Source: Paulownia fortunei
Lineage: Eukaryota > Streptophyta > Magnoliopsida > Lamiales > Paulowniaceae
DNA length: 64,000 bases
Reading direction: 5' to 3'
Assembly: GCA_019321725.1 (NCBI GenBank)
Contig: CM033121.1
Location: forward strand, 6,820,001 to 6,884,000
In this document: positions 45,180 through 59,056 of the stretch, piece by piece
How positions within the stretch are numbered: the stretch's first letter is position 1
How the letters are laid out: every line of letters begins with the position of its first letter
Translations under genes and position numbers: made by a program
Notes under the pieces: generated by a model
Seen by the model: only the letters and a program-made list of their open reading frames with translations
What the model was told of the DNA's origin: nothing
Database searches by the model: none

Positions 45180-48100
45180 GTAAATACATTAACGAACTAA
45201 TTAATTCAAAAATATATTAATTGTTAGTACAAGACTACAAATTTTAGCTTTTAAAAATCTGCATATAACTATTTAATTGATATTTTATGATCATTATGTA
45301 TCTTATTGAAATTTTTTGCCTTTAATCTTGTGTAATTAATACGGGTATATGTAACCATTGAAATTAAAAGAGAAGTATGGTTACAATATTCTGGAAATTT
45401 ATAATACTTTAGTGTTTTGCTTGCATATAATATCGTAGCTAAATGCTTAATTGAATAATCTAAACATGGTCATTGAAGTTCATAGAGCTCTATTTGAAAC
45501 CACTTTGATCGCTTATTTATTGATTCTCATTTTCTTTCTAGTCGTGACCACATACCCACAAAAATATACTTATTCTACACGTTAAAGCGCTAAAGTTATG
45601 AGACATTGATTACTCCTTAGGACTTTTGTGGTCCATTCTTTCTCTTATACAACTAGTCAAGATCCTTATTAAAAGAAAAGTAGCAGAAAAAATAAGCAAC
45701 TTATCACCAGGTATCTTCTTGATGCAAGTTAAATATGGCTTCATACATTTAACAAAAAAATTATCCTTATGAAGCCAAAAAGTTGTTGGCTCTTGGCAGG
45801 TGGGGGGGTTGTGGAAGGTGGTTTCTTTCTTTTGTTCAATAACTTCCTATGGTGAAGCTGACAAAAGAAACAACAATCTCACTTTCATTGATGTGTATGC
45901 ATGAATTTTAGCAGTCACCACTAAGGTAGATGCAAAAATTCTCTCTTCTCATGAGTTAAAGTTTTTTACCATTTAAGTTGTAATACTTATACCAGGAAAA
46001 GTGAGAGAAGTGGCAGTGCTCTTGTTCATCGCGAGGCCAAGATATTTCCTTAATTAATTACATTTTATTCTTGAACAATTAATTGTTAAAAATAAAGATT
46101 TTCGAGAAAATTCTTGCATGAAATAACCTTCGTAGTTTTAGAAAATCGTAAATTAATTATCAATTGGCTCATTATAATTTATCTTGAGAGTGAGAAAAAG
46201 TTATTATGAACTAGGATAACTAAATTTTTTGTCATTTTTTTACAAACATAAATTGAATTTATCTACATGAATATTGATTTATTTACAAAAATGGCTTTCT
46301 ATGCTTATCCCCTACTTATGATCCTCATGGATTTAACACTTATATCTTCACAAATATAAAAATTAGAGAGATAATAAATTTAATGTTAGGTGTGTATTCT
46401 CTCTATCATATCAACCTTAATCATTTAATATGATATTAGAGTCAGGGCAAGGGTAAGTACTCCTTGTTGCACGGGCTTAAATCTCACCAGCATCTATTAT
46501 GAAAAATTAAATTAAAGAAAGCAGACTTTAGAAAAAGAATATTGCGTGAGGAGGGGGCATATTAAAAATAAATAAATACAAAATATTTCATCTTTATTCT
46601 TAAAATTTTAAATGAAGTTTCAATAATGATCATGGGTTTTTATTTCATAGTTCATCCTTTAACAAAATATACATGTTAGACCTAGTCCTTTGGAACTTGA
46701 TCATAAATTTGAGTTTCTTGCTCTTGTTTATACACTTTCTTAGGTAAGAATAAATTAAAGTCATATATCCCTTCAAAAAATATCTTCATTCTTCTCCTTT
46801 TTTCTTTTTTCTTTTTTTCCTTTCTCTTTCTTGAAAAATCTTCATTATGTGAATATGAAACTTTTTCTGTTTTGATCAGAAGTGAAAGAAAACAATCTCT
46901 ATGAAAAAGAAAAATGTCTCCTTGTGGGAGTGCATAGACATGTCTATGTGGTTATTGTTTTTTGATCTGGAAAAGAATATGGTAGACAAAGTAAAACATG
47001 CTTTTCTCATATATTTAAGATTCTATATTCGATGAATAATACACAAATGATAAATAAGTATGTTATTATAAAATGTGACACTTTTTAATGATGGTTTTTT
47101 TAGTCAAATTAATTCTGTTATTTACCACAATAGCATTGTAATTAAATTCTAAGTCGATATTCCAAATTCTAAATTTGCCAGAAATAAATACATTAGATAT
47201 ACTTCAATAATACTCGTACATTTTTGTGGAACAAAACTAACACTTCATAGTTATAAAGTTTTGGGAGTTCTAACATAGGGGCAATGTTGTGCCATTTGCA
47301 TGGCACCCAAAACAATGATAAAAAATAATTTAATAAAAAAATTATGACGTTCTTTTTAACATTAGATATATTCACATATTGCACGTGAAAAAAGATTTTA
47401 TGAATAGCTTCAAGTGATTTACGTTTCTTAATTTTTTTTAAAAATCAAAGTAGCCCTACATAAAATGTTGATAAGACACTAAAATAGAGTACAATTTGGT
47501 AATTCCATATATATATCTAAAAAGATTAGGTTTGAAAAATAAAACAAAAACTATATATATATATATATATATATAATAGTGAGTGAACCCGGGAGAGAGA
47601 ATCCTCTGAACATAAATCATGTGTATAAGAAGATTTAAACAAAATAAATTTTTCTTTTAGTGTATCCTTTTTTTTCGTTCATTTTTTTTAAAATTCAATT
47701 AAAATAATTTAGTTATTAAATTGAATCATTTATATGAACCGGTTCCAAAAATATATGGTAATAGGAATGATATATTGGAGATTTTTCTATATTTTTGTTA
47801 GGATTGACAGCATATAGTACAAGATCTTTTATTAGTTCCAATAAGTTCTATTTGTAAAATGACATGGAAAAATGATAAAAGATAATTTTCTTTAAATTAT
47901 TATAGCCAATAAGAATGATATATTTTTACACTGGAAATGAAGTAAAAAAAAAAAAAAAATGTGCTATCTAGGAAAGTAAGACCACACTATGTTAAATTAA
48001 TTAAAAATATATATAATTGAGGAGATTCATTTTTCAATGAAAACTTAGTCTATATCTTCATGGACAAAAGATTCTCTAGATAAACTCAATCATGAGTTGA

Positions 48101-48740
48101 ACAATGAAACTGCTCCCAAGAATATATAGCAAACTACAACAAATGCCAAAAAAAAAAAAAAGCAGAACGTTTTTCTTAACCCATAAATTTTTATTTATTA
48201 AAAGATGTTAAGTTTTAAAATTTATTTGATTGTATATTTTTTATCATCTTATCTGACAATACTTCTCATCTTAAAATCAAACCAGATTTAATTATCCAAA
48301 CTAATGAACGTGCATCTTACTAATTATACAAAATATCAATAATTCATTTATGCCGTGTTTGAACTTTGGATTTTTGTGAGCAAAAGGAAAAAAAATCAAA
48401 AAATAAAGTGTAAGGTGCTATCATTTGAAGTGAAAAAAATATTTCTTTAATATTTTCCTCATGCCTAAAATCCAGGAATCAAATATACACTTAGTCAGCG
48501 CACACACACACAAAAGTTGAGTACAAGAAGAGCAACCAAACAATGAAGTTTTACTTATGTTTGACTTGCAACTCTACTACTATTTAACTGATATATCTAT
48601 CTCATTGAAATTCTACGTAAATGTCTGGGCTAATGTTTTCTTTTTCTTTTTTTGTGTCTATATCTCTCGTAAAAACATATGTGAAGATGACACATGCACA
48701 ATAATTTTATTGTGCAAGAAAGATAGATACTAAGATCAAT
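45180..48740. other. AT-rich intergenic DNA, no gene seen
   Basis: It contains a (TA)n run near 47546-47575 and poly(A) or poly(T) tracts. Open frames are below 75 codons and have no domain. Confidence 0.5.
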
Positions 48741-48741
48741 A

Positions 48742-49133
48742 AGGATAGATGCCAGCGGGACGAGTTTGAGGTGGATTTGATCAAACTCGAGACCCACCCC
48801 GTCAAAAAGTTTTAGGATTAATTGAACACGGATTTGATGGGTTAGACCCACTAGATATGTTAGACCTATTTTTATTATTTTAAAAATATTAAAAAATATT
48901 TTTTTTTAAAAAATAATACACTGAACTTTCTAAAAAATATCACATAAATATATATAATAAATTTAAAAAAATAAAAAATTAAACAAGGCGGTTTCGAGGA
49001 GGGATAGGCTTCAAAACTAAAATATAAAACCTGCTCCGGATCCATTTGTAACAGTAAACCCATTTCGAGCGAGGCGGGTCAAGGGCAAGTTTGGATTTGA
49101 ACTCGTACCTAAATCTACCCCATTGTTATCCCT
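48742..49133. mobile_element. MITE copy C
   Basis: The left end AGGATAGATGCCAGCGGGAC and the right end on the minus strand (AGGGATAACAATGGGG) are imperfect inverted repeats. GGGTTAGACCCACTAG and an AT-rich core are shared with copy B. This fits the widespread plant MITE type with GGGATGGCAATGGGG-like ends. Confidence 0.65.
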
Positions 49134-49136
49134 AAA

Positions 49137-52100
49137 TAATAATACAGACATAGATCCATCCTCAAGGAATAGGCCGATTTATTGTGTTGGGTTCTAATGG
49201 GTCGAGCTAGGTTTTACCGATGCACAATCCAGACTGAGGAAGGGCCCAGTTTCAATGGTGGCTTGAGGAAGAAGTTTAAGACTGGTAGGAGGCAGGAGGT
49301 TTCTTGAGTAAGGAAAAGGTTGATTTTTAAGATCAAGTACCGAGATAAGATAGAGTTGGATAAGGTTTTAATGTATAAATACTGGATTGTAGCCCTAAAT
49401 CAAGGTAGGCTCTAATATTTCTCTAGCAAATATTATTTCTTTCCAACAAGAAAATCAAATTTCTAATCCTAGCGCCCCTAACGTTGCATGAATCACTTTA
49501 GAGCGAGAGGGATTTCATTGGTGCAAATATCCAAATACTCATCAAATAACATATACAGTGCTAGTGTTTCTTGTGTCCATATCTCGCGCACAAACGTGTA
49601 CAAAGATCATACATAACGTATTATATTGTCCCTAATCCAATGTAGAATTCACTTGGTTACATTTGGACACAGACATAAATCGAGTACAAGAAAGTAGACA
49701 ACTATGAAACTATCCATAGACTGAAGTTTAACTTTGTTCCCTCATCAAATATGTGGGAACAGAAATGAAGGCCACATGGTGTTCACCATATAAAGCTAAA
49801 GCTCAAGACTGTAATCTTGGCCCATTGCTGGCAGAGCTTAGCCTGTAGCAGCCCTGCATGCACTAGGATTCAGTCAGTGAATTTAGAAGCACAGCTGAAA
49901 AAAGATAAAACTATCAGAGCTACAGATATGATAAAGCAATTCTGATTACTTATTCCTGTCTTCCTCCAAAGTAACTTATTACAATTTCCATCTTCAGCCC
50001 CCTGGAGTTGTTCTTGATTTTTAAGAATTCTATGTAGAAAATTCTTGGGAAGTTCCTGGCCCACCAATTTATGCTGAATTTTCACCCATTTAGTGGGTCC
50101 ACTTCCAATCCATGTGGCCCACATATGTGTTCCAACATGGTCTACTGGCTATTGGCAAAAATTCTGACATAATGGAATCAATCATCCCAAAAATCAACTA
50201 TTTTGGTGTTTCTTGCTTTAAAAGGCCATTTCAGAATTGACAATAGCTCTATTTATTTTTGTTTTGAATATTTTATTTTAATTTTATGTTACATCATATA
50301 TTTTTCGAATACCATATATATGTTATGCATATAAAATACATTTTTTAAATATATATTTAAAATTAATCATGTATACATGATGTGCATATATTAAATGAAA
50401 TACAAAATACAAAACAAAAATTAATTAAAATAGATTATCTCTGTGGTTTATTTCAATAGTGTAGCTAGGAGAAAAGATGTTCGCTTCTGCATGTAGAAAT
50501 AGTTTTCTTTCCCCTTCGTGTTTCAATATGTTATGTACATCATCCAAGCATAAGATAATTAACATTAATATTGCAAGACAAGAATATTTACCCAATAATC
50601 TTGAATATTCTTTTGGTACAAACACAATCTCTCTCACTAGTAATCTTTTAATTTTGTATCAGTTAAAAAGACAAAGGGAGGGGAGTAACAATTTGTTGGG
50701 TCTTTTTGCCCAAAAAACTATTCCATCGCTATAATCCCACCAAAATATCAATCAAATTAAAGTTCGTCGAAGGCCCTTCACTATTAAAATAATTAATTTA
50801 CAGGCTAGTATTGTAAGCACATTCAAATTCATGATATTTTATTTTTATAAAAAATAATGGATCGGACCAAATAAATTATCATTTAGTATTAAGTAATCAA
50901 GTTGAAATCTAGCCAGTGTCATCAGTAAATATGCTCTATATTTCAACAGGCTAAGAGAAAATTTTACTTCAAGATATTTTTACAATTGTAAAATCTTGAC
51001 CAAATGGCCTTTAGTCTCGCCTCTTTGCAAGTAAATGAAAAGAAACTGTATTTGTTTTTTGATCAACTGGGGGACCAAGAAATTTTAAACGGAGACTTTT
51101 GTAGGTAAGTGGTGGTGAGTGATGAATGATGTGGGGGCAGTGGGTACAAAATTCTGTCAGATTTTTAACCTTAAACAGCCAGACACTTTCTACCTCATCC
51201 CTTTTGACACGTGAATCCTATTCCATTTTAGGAAATATCACTTTAAAGTAAGTCACATCCAATGGAAACTTTTGGGGCCACCTACAAACCCCCACCCCAC
51301 CCCAACCCCCAATTCCCATAAATCTTATCAATTTGAAAGAGATGAATAATCGACCTTAATTGTCTCAGCTAAATGTCAGACCCTCTTGTGTCTGGGTTGA
51401 TAATTTATTTGTGGGGTTGGTACAAAACACACATTGGCCAAAAGCTATAGCTCTCTCTCATACTCATCAGTCAAGTCATTATTAGTCTTTATAGAAGAAA
51501 GGGCAAGTAGGTGTGTTACATGAGTGAGAAAAAAAGAAAAATAAACAATAGGAGAATGAGGACTATGATGAAATTAGAGTATTGTTAGGCCACTCATGGA
51601 AATGATTATTTGCAATAATTTTAACAAAGTTGGACAACATTGTTCATGAAATAATGCTTCATGAATTTATATGTATGATCGCCTAATTAAAACATGGTTT
51701 GTCAATAATATTTTATTTTATGATAGTACAAAGTTATTACGACCGTGACCAAATTTCAAATCATGTATAATAAGAATCTCATGTGGATACCCTCGTATGT
51801 TCATAGTTGGTGTTACGAGTTCTACGAAATAGTTCAAATAAAAAACCTCAATTCAAACAAAAAAAATTACAATTTATATCAAAAATTTGGAGGGTACAAG
51901 GAAATTATTTCTGTTGACCTAAGTGGTATAAGGATCAAATTGTGAAAGTTGCAAGTTAGCCAAATATTGCTTAAAATTTAAGTTCTGACTTATTCTAGCT
52001 TGAAGATCATACCTCATACCCAAAAATATAATCTTTTTTTAAAAAAAAAAAAAATCAAAGAATGAGTTCTTAGTGTTTTAGGCTGTGAACCAACATCATA

Positions 52101-54864
52101 AATGAAGTGTAAAAAACACCAAGGCCTGCCACCATTGATTTTGATAATTAACAAAGTACAACAATTGATTGAGATGTAATAAATATAGTGGTCCACAATC
52201 CACAAAATTACAGCAAATACATACAAATAGTATAATAAAGCCATTTGCCTGCATAATGCATCAGTCCCCATCAAATTACTGCTTAATCCCAGCAACCATC
52301 TGATTGTGGCCTGCAAATTTTGTACAGAAAAAATGAAGAAAGGGGCATGAGAATTGATGACCATACCTCCACTACCAAGACTATTAGGTGGAGCAAAGTA
52401 ACTTTTGCTTTCTTTTTGCCAAATTTGTTAACTCTGTTACAATTTCCATGCAGCCACACATTGCAAAAAAATTGCCTTTTATAACATCCATCAACCAAAA
52501 GAAAGCCCATTATAATTGAGGGAATCATGTGAACTTTTTATTGGCTTTGGAGACTTCTTTCTTGTTAATATCCTTCTCTTCTTTGATTCCCATTTCCATC
52601 TTCTTCTTTCATCTCTCCCCTTCTTTTTATATATTTTTTTTTTTTCAAATCTAATTTAATTATCAAAAAACGCGTGTTATTAACGGAGCTTTAAATGTTG
52701 CCCTTACATTTCTCAAGAGTCGAGTTTTAGACTGTGATTGAATGACACATACGTTCCTAAGAATTGATTCTACGAGAAAAAGTGAGAAAAAGTAATTTTG
52801 GAGAAATGAGAAGTAAAACTACATATGTTTTTGGATGGGATTTTTATGGAGAAAAAAATGTGGTGATGATATTTGATGCGATATGTTCTTGGCTTTTTTA
52901 TATAGTGTTTGGTTGAGTTATTGTTTCATGGAAGAAAAAAAAATAAGAAAACATATTTGGTTAGTAATTGATGAGTTTTTGTTTTTTTTGTGTGAAAAAA
53001 TATAATGATGATATTTGATGTGATATATATTTACTTTTATGAGATGGGTTTTGGTTAGGTTATTGTTTATGGGGAAAAAAATTAGGTAGGTGGCCACGGT
53101 GATTTTCTGAAAAAAAAAAAAATTAAATGCCAAACAAGCATCAATTTTCACAGAAAAAATATGTAAAATAAAATTTTATTAAATGGAGGGGCCAGACAAT
53201 TGCACTGTGTGTCTGATTTTGGATTTTAGTGAGTAAAAGAAAAACAAAACACTAATTTGTATCATTTCAAGAAAATATTTTCCTTAGTATATTTTCAAAC
53301 TGATAATATAAATTCCAAGTATAGTATTAGTATTTATTTATGTCGATACTGCTCATGCCATTTTTTGAAAAATAGGCGGCTAAGTGGTATTACAAAATTT
53401 AAAAAATCATACTAAATTAGCAAAACAATTAGCATTTTTTAATCACGGTTTCGACTAAGCACAACCCTTTACAGAAAATTTTCCATTTTAATGAATCTGA
53501 ATGACAAAAAGTGTATTAATGAATGTGGTTATAGTTGCTAAGCAGTTATGGGGGAAAAAAAAAAGAAGAAGAAGGGGTATTTTTACTTCAATTTAGGGGC
53601 TGTTTTAAGGATAAACAATATGGTCCCTAAAGAAAACATGAAGTAATAATAAATCATGAGGAATGTTGTGGACCTGTCCATGTCAATTTTATGTGCTCAT
53701 AACTGAGCTGGTTGGAAAGGAACCTGAGAGCATATGACAGGTTACATCTGATGGGTTTTTTGGCCACTTGCTAGTGAAGCAGAAAATCAGTGGCTCTTAT
53801 TTTGATGGTCATTTCTTGTTGTTAACTCTTAAATTTTTGTTTTTATTTTGAAGGTATTTTTATATTTTTTATTATTTAAAACTTCAAAAAAATATTTATT
53901 TTACCTATTTTCAACATACATACAATTTATTTTTATTTTTAAAATTATTTTTAAAATTTATTAAAATTTCTAAAAATTATTTTCATACCTACTGATATTT
54001 CACGTCTTTTCATATAGAAAAAAACATAATGTAAATATATTTTTATTTTCAAATTTATATAATCAATATATTTTTATTTATAAGAAAATCTAATAAAAAT
54101 ATTTTTAATTCTAAAAATATTGAAAACATGATAATGAGTTGAAAATGAAAGAATACGGGCTCTAAAAGTGTCAAGAGGTAAAGATTGAAACACAAAATTG
54201 TGAAGTTTATGGTTCAAATCCGATGTAACTAATTTGATCATTAGTTAATTTAATTCCACACTAGTTTCATTAGAGTACATATTGACAGATCATTAATCAT
54301 GTAGAATTTACATTGTCATATGATATATTTATTTATTAGCTCACAAATCTACTTGAATAATAGACAAATGGGTAGCAAGAAATTTCACATAAAAGCCATA
54401 AATTCTAAACCTTTTACAAATTCTTCCAAATTTTGAGCCGTTTGTGTCCTCAAAAATTTGTATTTGGGATAAAACTAAAAATCAAATTTGTTCCAAGTTA
54501 TACACAATAATGAAAGAATAAAACAAGTTTTAATTTATAAGGCAAAAGCGTAATTTTTTTATAGAATATATGAAGTACAAATACAAATAAAAACTAATAT
54601 ATAAATAAACTAACACTCACATTAGTAAAACTCAGAACTCAAAACTTTTTAATTGTACAACTTCAACCTTATCACTTGATCAAGATTGATAAGATAAGGC
54701 AGTATGTTAGTAAGCATGTTACATCTACGATCTAATTAATCATAAGTTTGACTCATTTGAAAGGAGTTTCTCCAATCAATATCCTCTTTAAAAAAGAAAA
54801 AGAAAAAAAATAATTAATACCTATCAATAAATAGTTAATTATAAAGGTTAATATCATTTATGCG
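49137..54864. other. Intergenic DNA, no gene seen
   Basis: The longest frames (84 codons at 49870-50124 minus, 116 at 52014-52364 minus) have no recognisable domain or splice-supported partner. 49150-49500 has a possible LTR fragment (TATAAATACTGG near 49375). 52720-53160 has repeated related segments (TTGGTTGAGTTATTG and TTGGTTAGGTTATTG, GATGATATTTGATG twice) that look like tandem or nested copies of a small transposon. Confidence 0.45.
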
Positions 54865-54978
54865 ACCATATTTAGTCCCAAGTAAATGTACCGAATTGAT
54901 CTTTATAGGATTTAACTTATTACCATATTTAGTCCCAAGTAAATGTACCGAATTGATCTTCATAGGATTTAACTTATT
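54865..54978. repeat. Tandem duplication, 2 x 57 bp
   Basis: 54865-54921 and 54922-54978, each starting ACCATATTTAGTCCCAAGTA, differ at one base (CTTTATAGG versus CTTCATAGG). Confidence 0.95.
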
Positions 54979-55087
54979 AACGATTAAATTGAGCTGATGG
55001 CTAACTATCTTGTATAGATAATTTATAATAAGGTTAAGGTTTGCTCTAAGTTAGTCGACTTGAAGGATGGATGTTCGTTGCTCTAAG

Positions 55088-55806
55088 GATAACTTTAATG
55101 GACCAAATCCTACACCAAAACATCAAATTTAATGTAATTCTATTTTCAATGGAGCACCAAATATTACATCAAATTTTGTGTGATGTTATATTTTCAATTT
55201 ACCCCTAAAATTGTTCTACTCTAATTTTATTTGTATCTTATATTGTATTTAATAAATTTATAATTTAGTTTTATTTATGAAATTTTAGTTTTGTTGTTAT
55301 TTTGCAATAATATTTGTAATAATTAACAAATAATTAACATTTGTTAAATTATAATAATTAATAATAATAAATAAATACATTAAAATAATATTACTTGCAT
55401 CAAATTCAAAAGTAAAATACAACATAAATATTAGAAATTAAAATTTAAAAAATAAAATACTATATAAAACTATAGACAATAATTTAATAGTCTTGTAAAT
55501 TATTTTTTTATTATGATATTAATTATAATATTTATTTTTTAACATAATTAACAATTGCAATATGAATTATATGTAATTTTCTATTTAGTAGAATTAGTAG
55601 TGATAAAATATAATTAATTAAATAATTTTATAAATAAATAATAGGTAATAATTGAAAATTAAGAAAAATAAGAATAAAATATTCATTTGGTATAAAATTT
55701 TATGTAGTAGATTGAAGATTATTTAAGTTAAATTACACAAAAATATCAAATTTAATGTAAAACTTACGCCAAATTTGATGGAGTAGGTTGAAAATGACTT
55801 AACTGG
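55088..55806. mobile_element. Putative inverted-repeat element (MITE or small MULE)
   Basis: The left end contains ACATCAAATTTAATGTAA and GGACCAAATCCTACACC. The reverse complement of the right end contains AACCTACTCCATCAAATTTG and TACATTAAATTTGATATTTT. The inverted similarity covers about 80-100 bp with changes. There is no coding capacity, and boundaries and target duplication are uncertain. Confidence 0.45.
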
Positions 55807-58800
55807 AATAGTCGTTAATTTCTCACAATTCGCACTTACAAATAGCAATCCCATATTTAATGGTCGAATAATAGAAGCCCCAATTCCATGGCATATTCTT
55901 CTTGCCTACATCAAAATTCTAAGTTTGGTTTTATTTTTTATTTTATTTTTTTGAGTAAAACCATTAACTACATCTAGATACAATAATTAATTATATAACA
56001 AACTAATTAATATAATAATTTAAAATCACATAAATAATTATACTTTTGATGAAATTCGAATTTAATACCTCTTATTTGTAGAGCTTTAACATCTTAGACT
56101 TTATCACTTACTCCATACACCATTTGGTTTTACATGATCATATATATATTGAACAATCACCCTTTGAAATTAATTAGCCTATTTTTGTGATAACCGATGA
56201 TAAAATCCCAAAGTTCGAAAAAACCGGATGTGTCAACACCTTTCAATCCAACCTGTAGGCAAGATATGTCACTACATCCTAGTACAAAGGCAACTACAAT
56301 CGCCCGTGTATGATAGATACCATCTCATCAAATAAACGAATGTGATTGTCTATTTGAACTAGACGGAAGGATTTGAAGTGAATTATATATGAAAATTTCA
56401 AATGACTTTAATATACTCATGTTATCTAAAAGGGTGTCCCATGTTTTGTTATTATTTGTGGATTTCAAATTTTTAGCTAATAAATTCTATAAATTCTGTT
56501 TGGATTGAAGATCCGGATTTATGAAAAGGATTTAGAGTTAAAAGATTCAAATAACTTCAATACTAAATAATTTTGAAATATAATAATTATTAGAAAAATA
56601 GCTCAATATAAGTATTCAAAATTTAGTTTTTTGGTTGGTATTGAACAAATTCCACTCATTTAACTGAGAAATATCAACATGTTGGATGTTTACAATGTTC
56701 TATTTGACTTTTCAAAAATTCAGGTAAACTATATACGACCACTTCCAACAACTTAAGGAAAAAAAATGAAAATAAAAAAAAAAAAAAAAAAAACAGGTAT
56801 AAAGTGTTCATTCCAACCCCGCAATTGAGATTGTCTTACGAGAACACCAAATGCTAACAATAGCGAGTATTATGTCAGATATATAATTTGATAGATATGT
56901 CTGAAAAATAAGTTAAATTATTCAAGATCGATTATTAGAAGTTCGTGTGAGCTCGATTTATTAATTTAACAAATTAATGTTGAATATATTTTTCGTTCAA
57001 TAAAATCTGAAATTCGTTTGAATTTGAGTTCGATTCGATTAGTAAAAAAATCAAACTACTCGAGTTATATTCGTATTTCGATTAAAACTTGTACAAGTTC
57101 GACTAGATTAACAACCAAACTAAGCTCGAATATAATTTTTAAAGTTCAATAAAAACTCAAACAAGATTAAACAGTAATGTATTCGTTTCGACTCGATTTA
57201 TTTATACTAGATGATATTTTATCACTAGAATGGACCAAATTACCTTCAGCTACTTTGTTTGGGTAGACTGTCAGGCCAATTCACCAGTGCAAACGGGTTT
57301 CTTCTTGATTGGAGTATGGGCCCATTTTCTCTTTTCAGAAATTGTAAAAGGGCATATTGGTCTGATCCAATTGTTTTTTGAATTATTATTGACATTATTA
57401 AATTATTGGACTATAAATTATAGGAGAAAATATTGGGCCACTCCACTTGAGCCTTGAGGCCTGGTCCAGTGTAGGTATCAAGAGCTTCTATAATTTCAAA
57501 AAAAACTTAAATTATGTACATTTTTTTCACTCTCACTCTCTCAGCAAAAGTTTTTTATGCATCATTAGTTTGAAATTAGTATGATAAAAAAAAATTACTC
57601 ATAAGATTTTCTGCATTATATATATATATATAGGTATATGTATAATAAGAGTTAATTACAAGGACCTAATAAGAGAACTACTGACTATACCCATCCCTCT
57701 CTTGAGATTACCACAACACCCCTACCCCTTCTAAGTTTCAAATTAAAAAATCCTAACATCAGTCAAAAAATGACTAATTTTACCGTCATGTAAACCTTAT
57801 AAAAATAAAATAAAGATAAATAGATCAACATACTTAGAATGCCATTTTTGCCACTCAAATTGGGCTATTAAATTAGAATGCATAAGCCCAATGCCAATTT
57901 TGCTGTGTAGGCCGCAATTTAGCTGAATCCCAATTTTACCTTGTACTTAACCTATTCATTTGGGTTGGTTGTACTGCAATCCACCTTTGTATGAAAAGTT
58001 AGGGTTTCGACCCGAATATATGTAAGTGGGTGTGTGTGTAAATTAAAAAAAAAAAACTCTTGTAATTAACCTAAAACTAGTCAAAATACATTGTTTGTAA
58101 GCATAATGAGAGAAACAACCATCATCCTCCTTAGAAAAAAAAAAAAGGGCTTGTCTTTAACTTATTTATAAATCATAGCAAGAGAAAATGAATGAAGCAT
58201 TCTAGCACATACCCAGCTACATTCTCTAGAATATTACGTCTTGTTACTTACTATAATTAATTAATATGTTGTACCAACATCACAATCCCTTATTACCCCT
58301 TGAAAGTCACAAATACCTAAAAATGGAACTTTTAGCTATTGAGGTGCATAAAGGGTCACTTTGTTAAACCCTACAAAGAAAAAAGAAAAAAAAAATTGCC
58401 AAAGAATTGGGAACAAGAATCTCGATTCACGAACATGCTTTGGTGATTACGTTAAGAATCTTTATTGTAGTAGATTCAGTTGTATTCTTTATTGCACACA
58501 AAACAAGTCCATTTGCCAATTGGACAAGCCAAGAAATCAGATTACATTTTGAGCTTAGTATGTATAGTGTGAAAAAGAAGCAAAAGAGAAAAACTATATT
58601 TGGTAAATACGTGCTACAATTTTTTTCCCTTCAATAAATTTGATTCTTCATGTTTAAGCCGCCCCTTGACTTACGAAACTTTGGAAATTGATTCGGGTTT
58701 TGGACTTACGATCCAATTAACATTCGTATTTAAATTGAATTTTAACAAGACTAAAGTTCTTCCAATATATATACCTACATGAATTTAAAGTATGCAAGCA

Positions 58801-59056
58801 TGTCAAGTAATTATCCATCACTGCAAGTAAAGACTTATTCGTGATAGTGGTGGCTTGGCAACTCGAAGGAAAGACAGCGTCAGCTTGCCATTAAGCCTCC
58901 TTGTTTATGACTCGCAAACACACACGTAAACATAAAGAGTTGAGGATAAAGGACCAGCAACATGCATTGTTAAGGAGGAGGTTACAATCAAAGAATTTCA
59001 TCATTTAATTAACACAGCATCATATGTGATAGCAGGGCAACAACAATTGTCTCCAT
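55807..59056. other. Intergenic DNA between elements and the SPL gene, no gene seen
   Basis: 56880-57230 has repeated GTTCGA, CTCGA and ATTCG words in both orientations, probably a decayed MITE. A 75-codon frame at 57230-57457 has no domain. The last few hundred bases should hold the 3' untranslated region of the minus-strand SPL gene. Confidence 0.5.

Noticed and set aside
52014..52528. Frames of 116 and 81 codons on the minus strand
   Set aside because: Hydrophobic low-complexity translations without domains, next to poly(A) tracts. No sign of a real gene.
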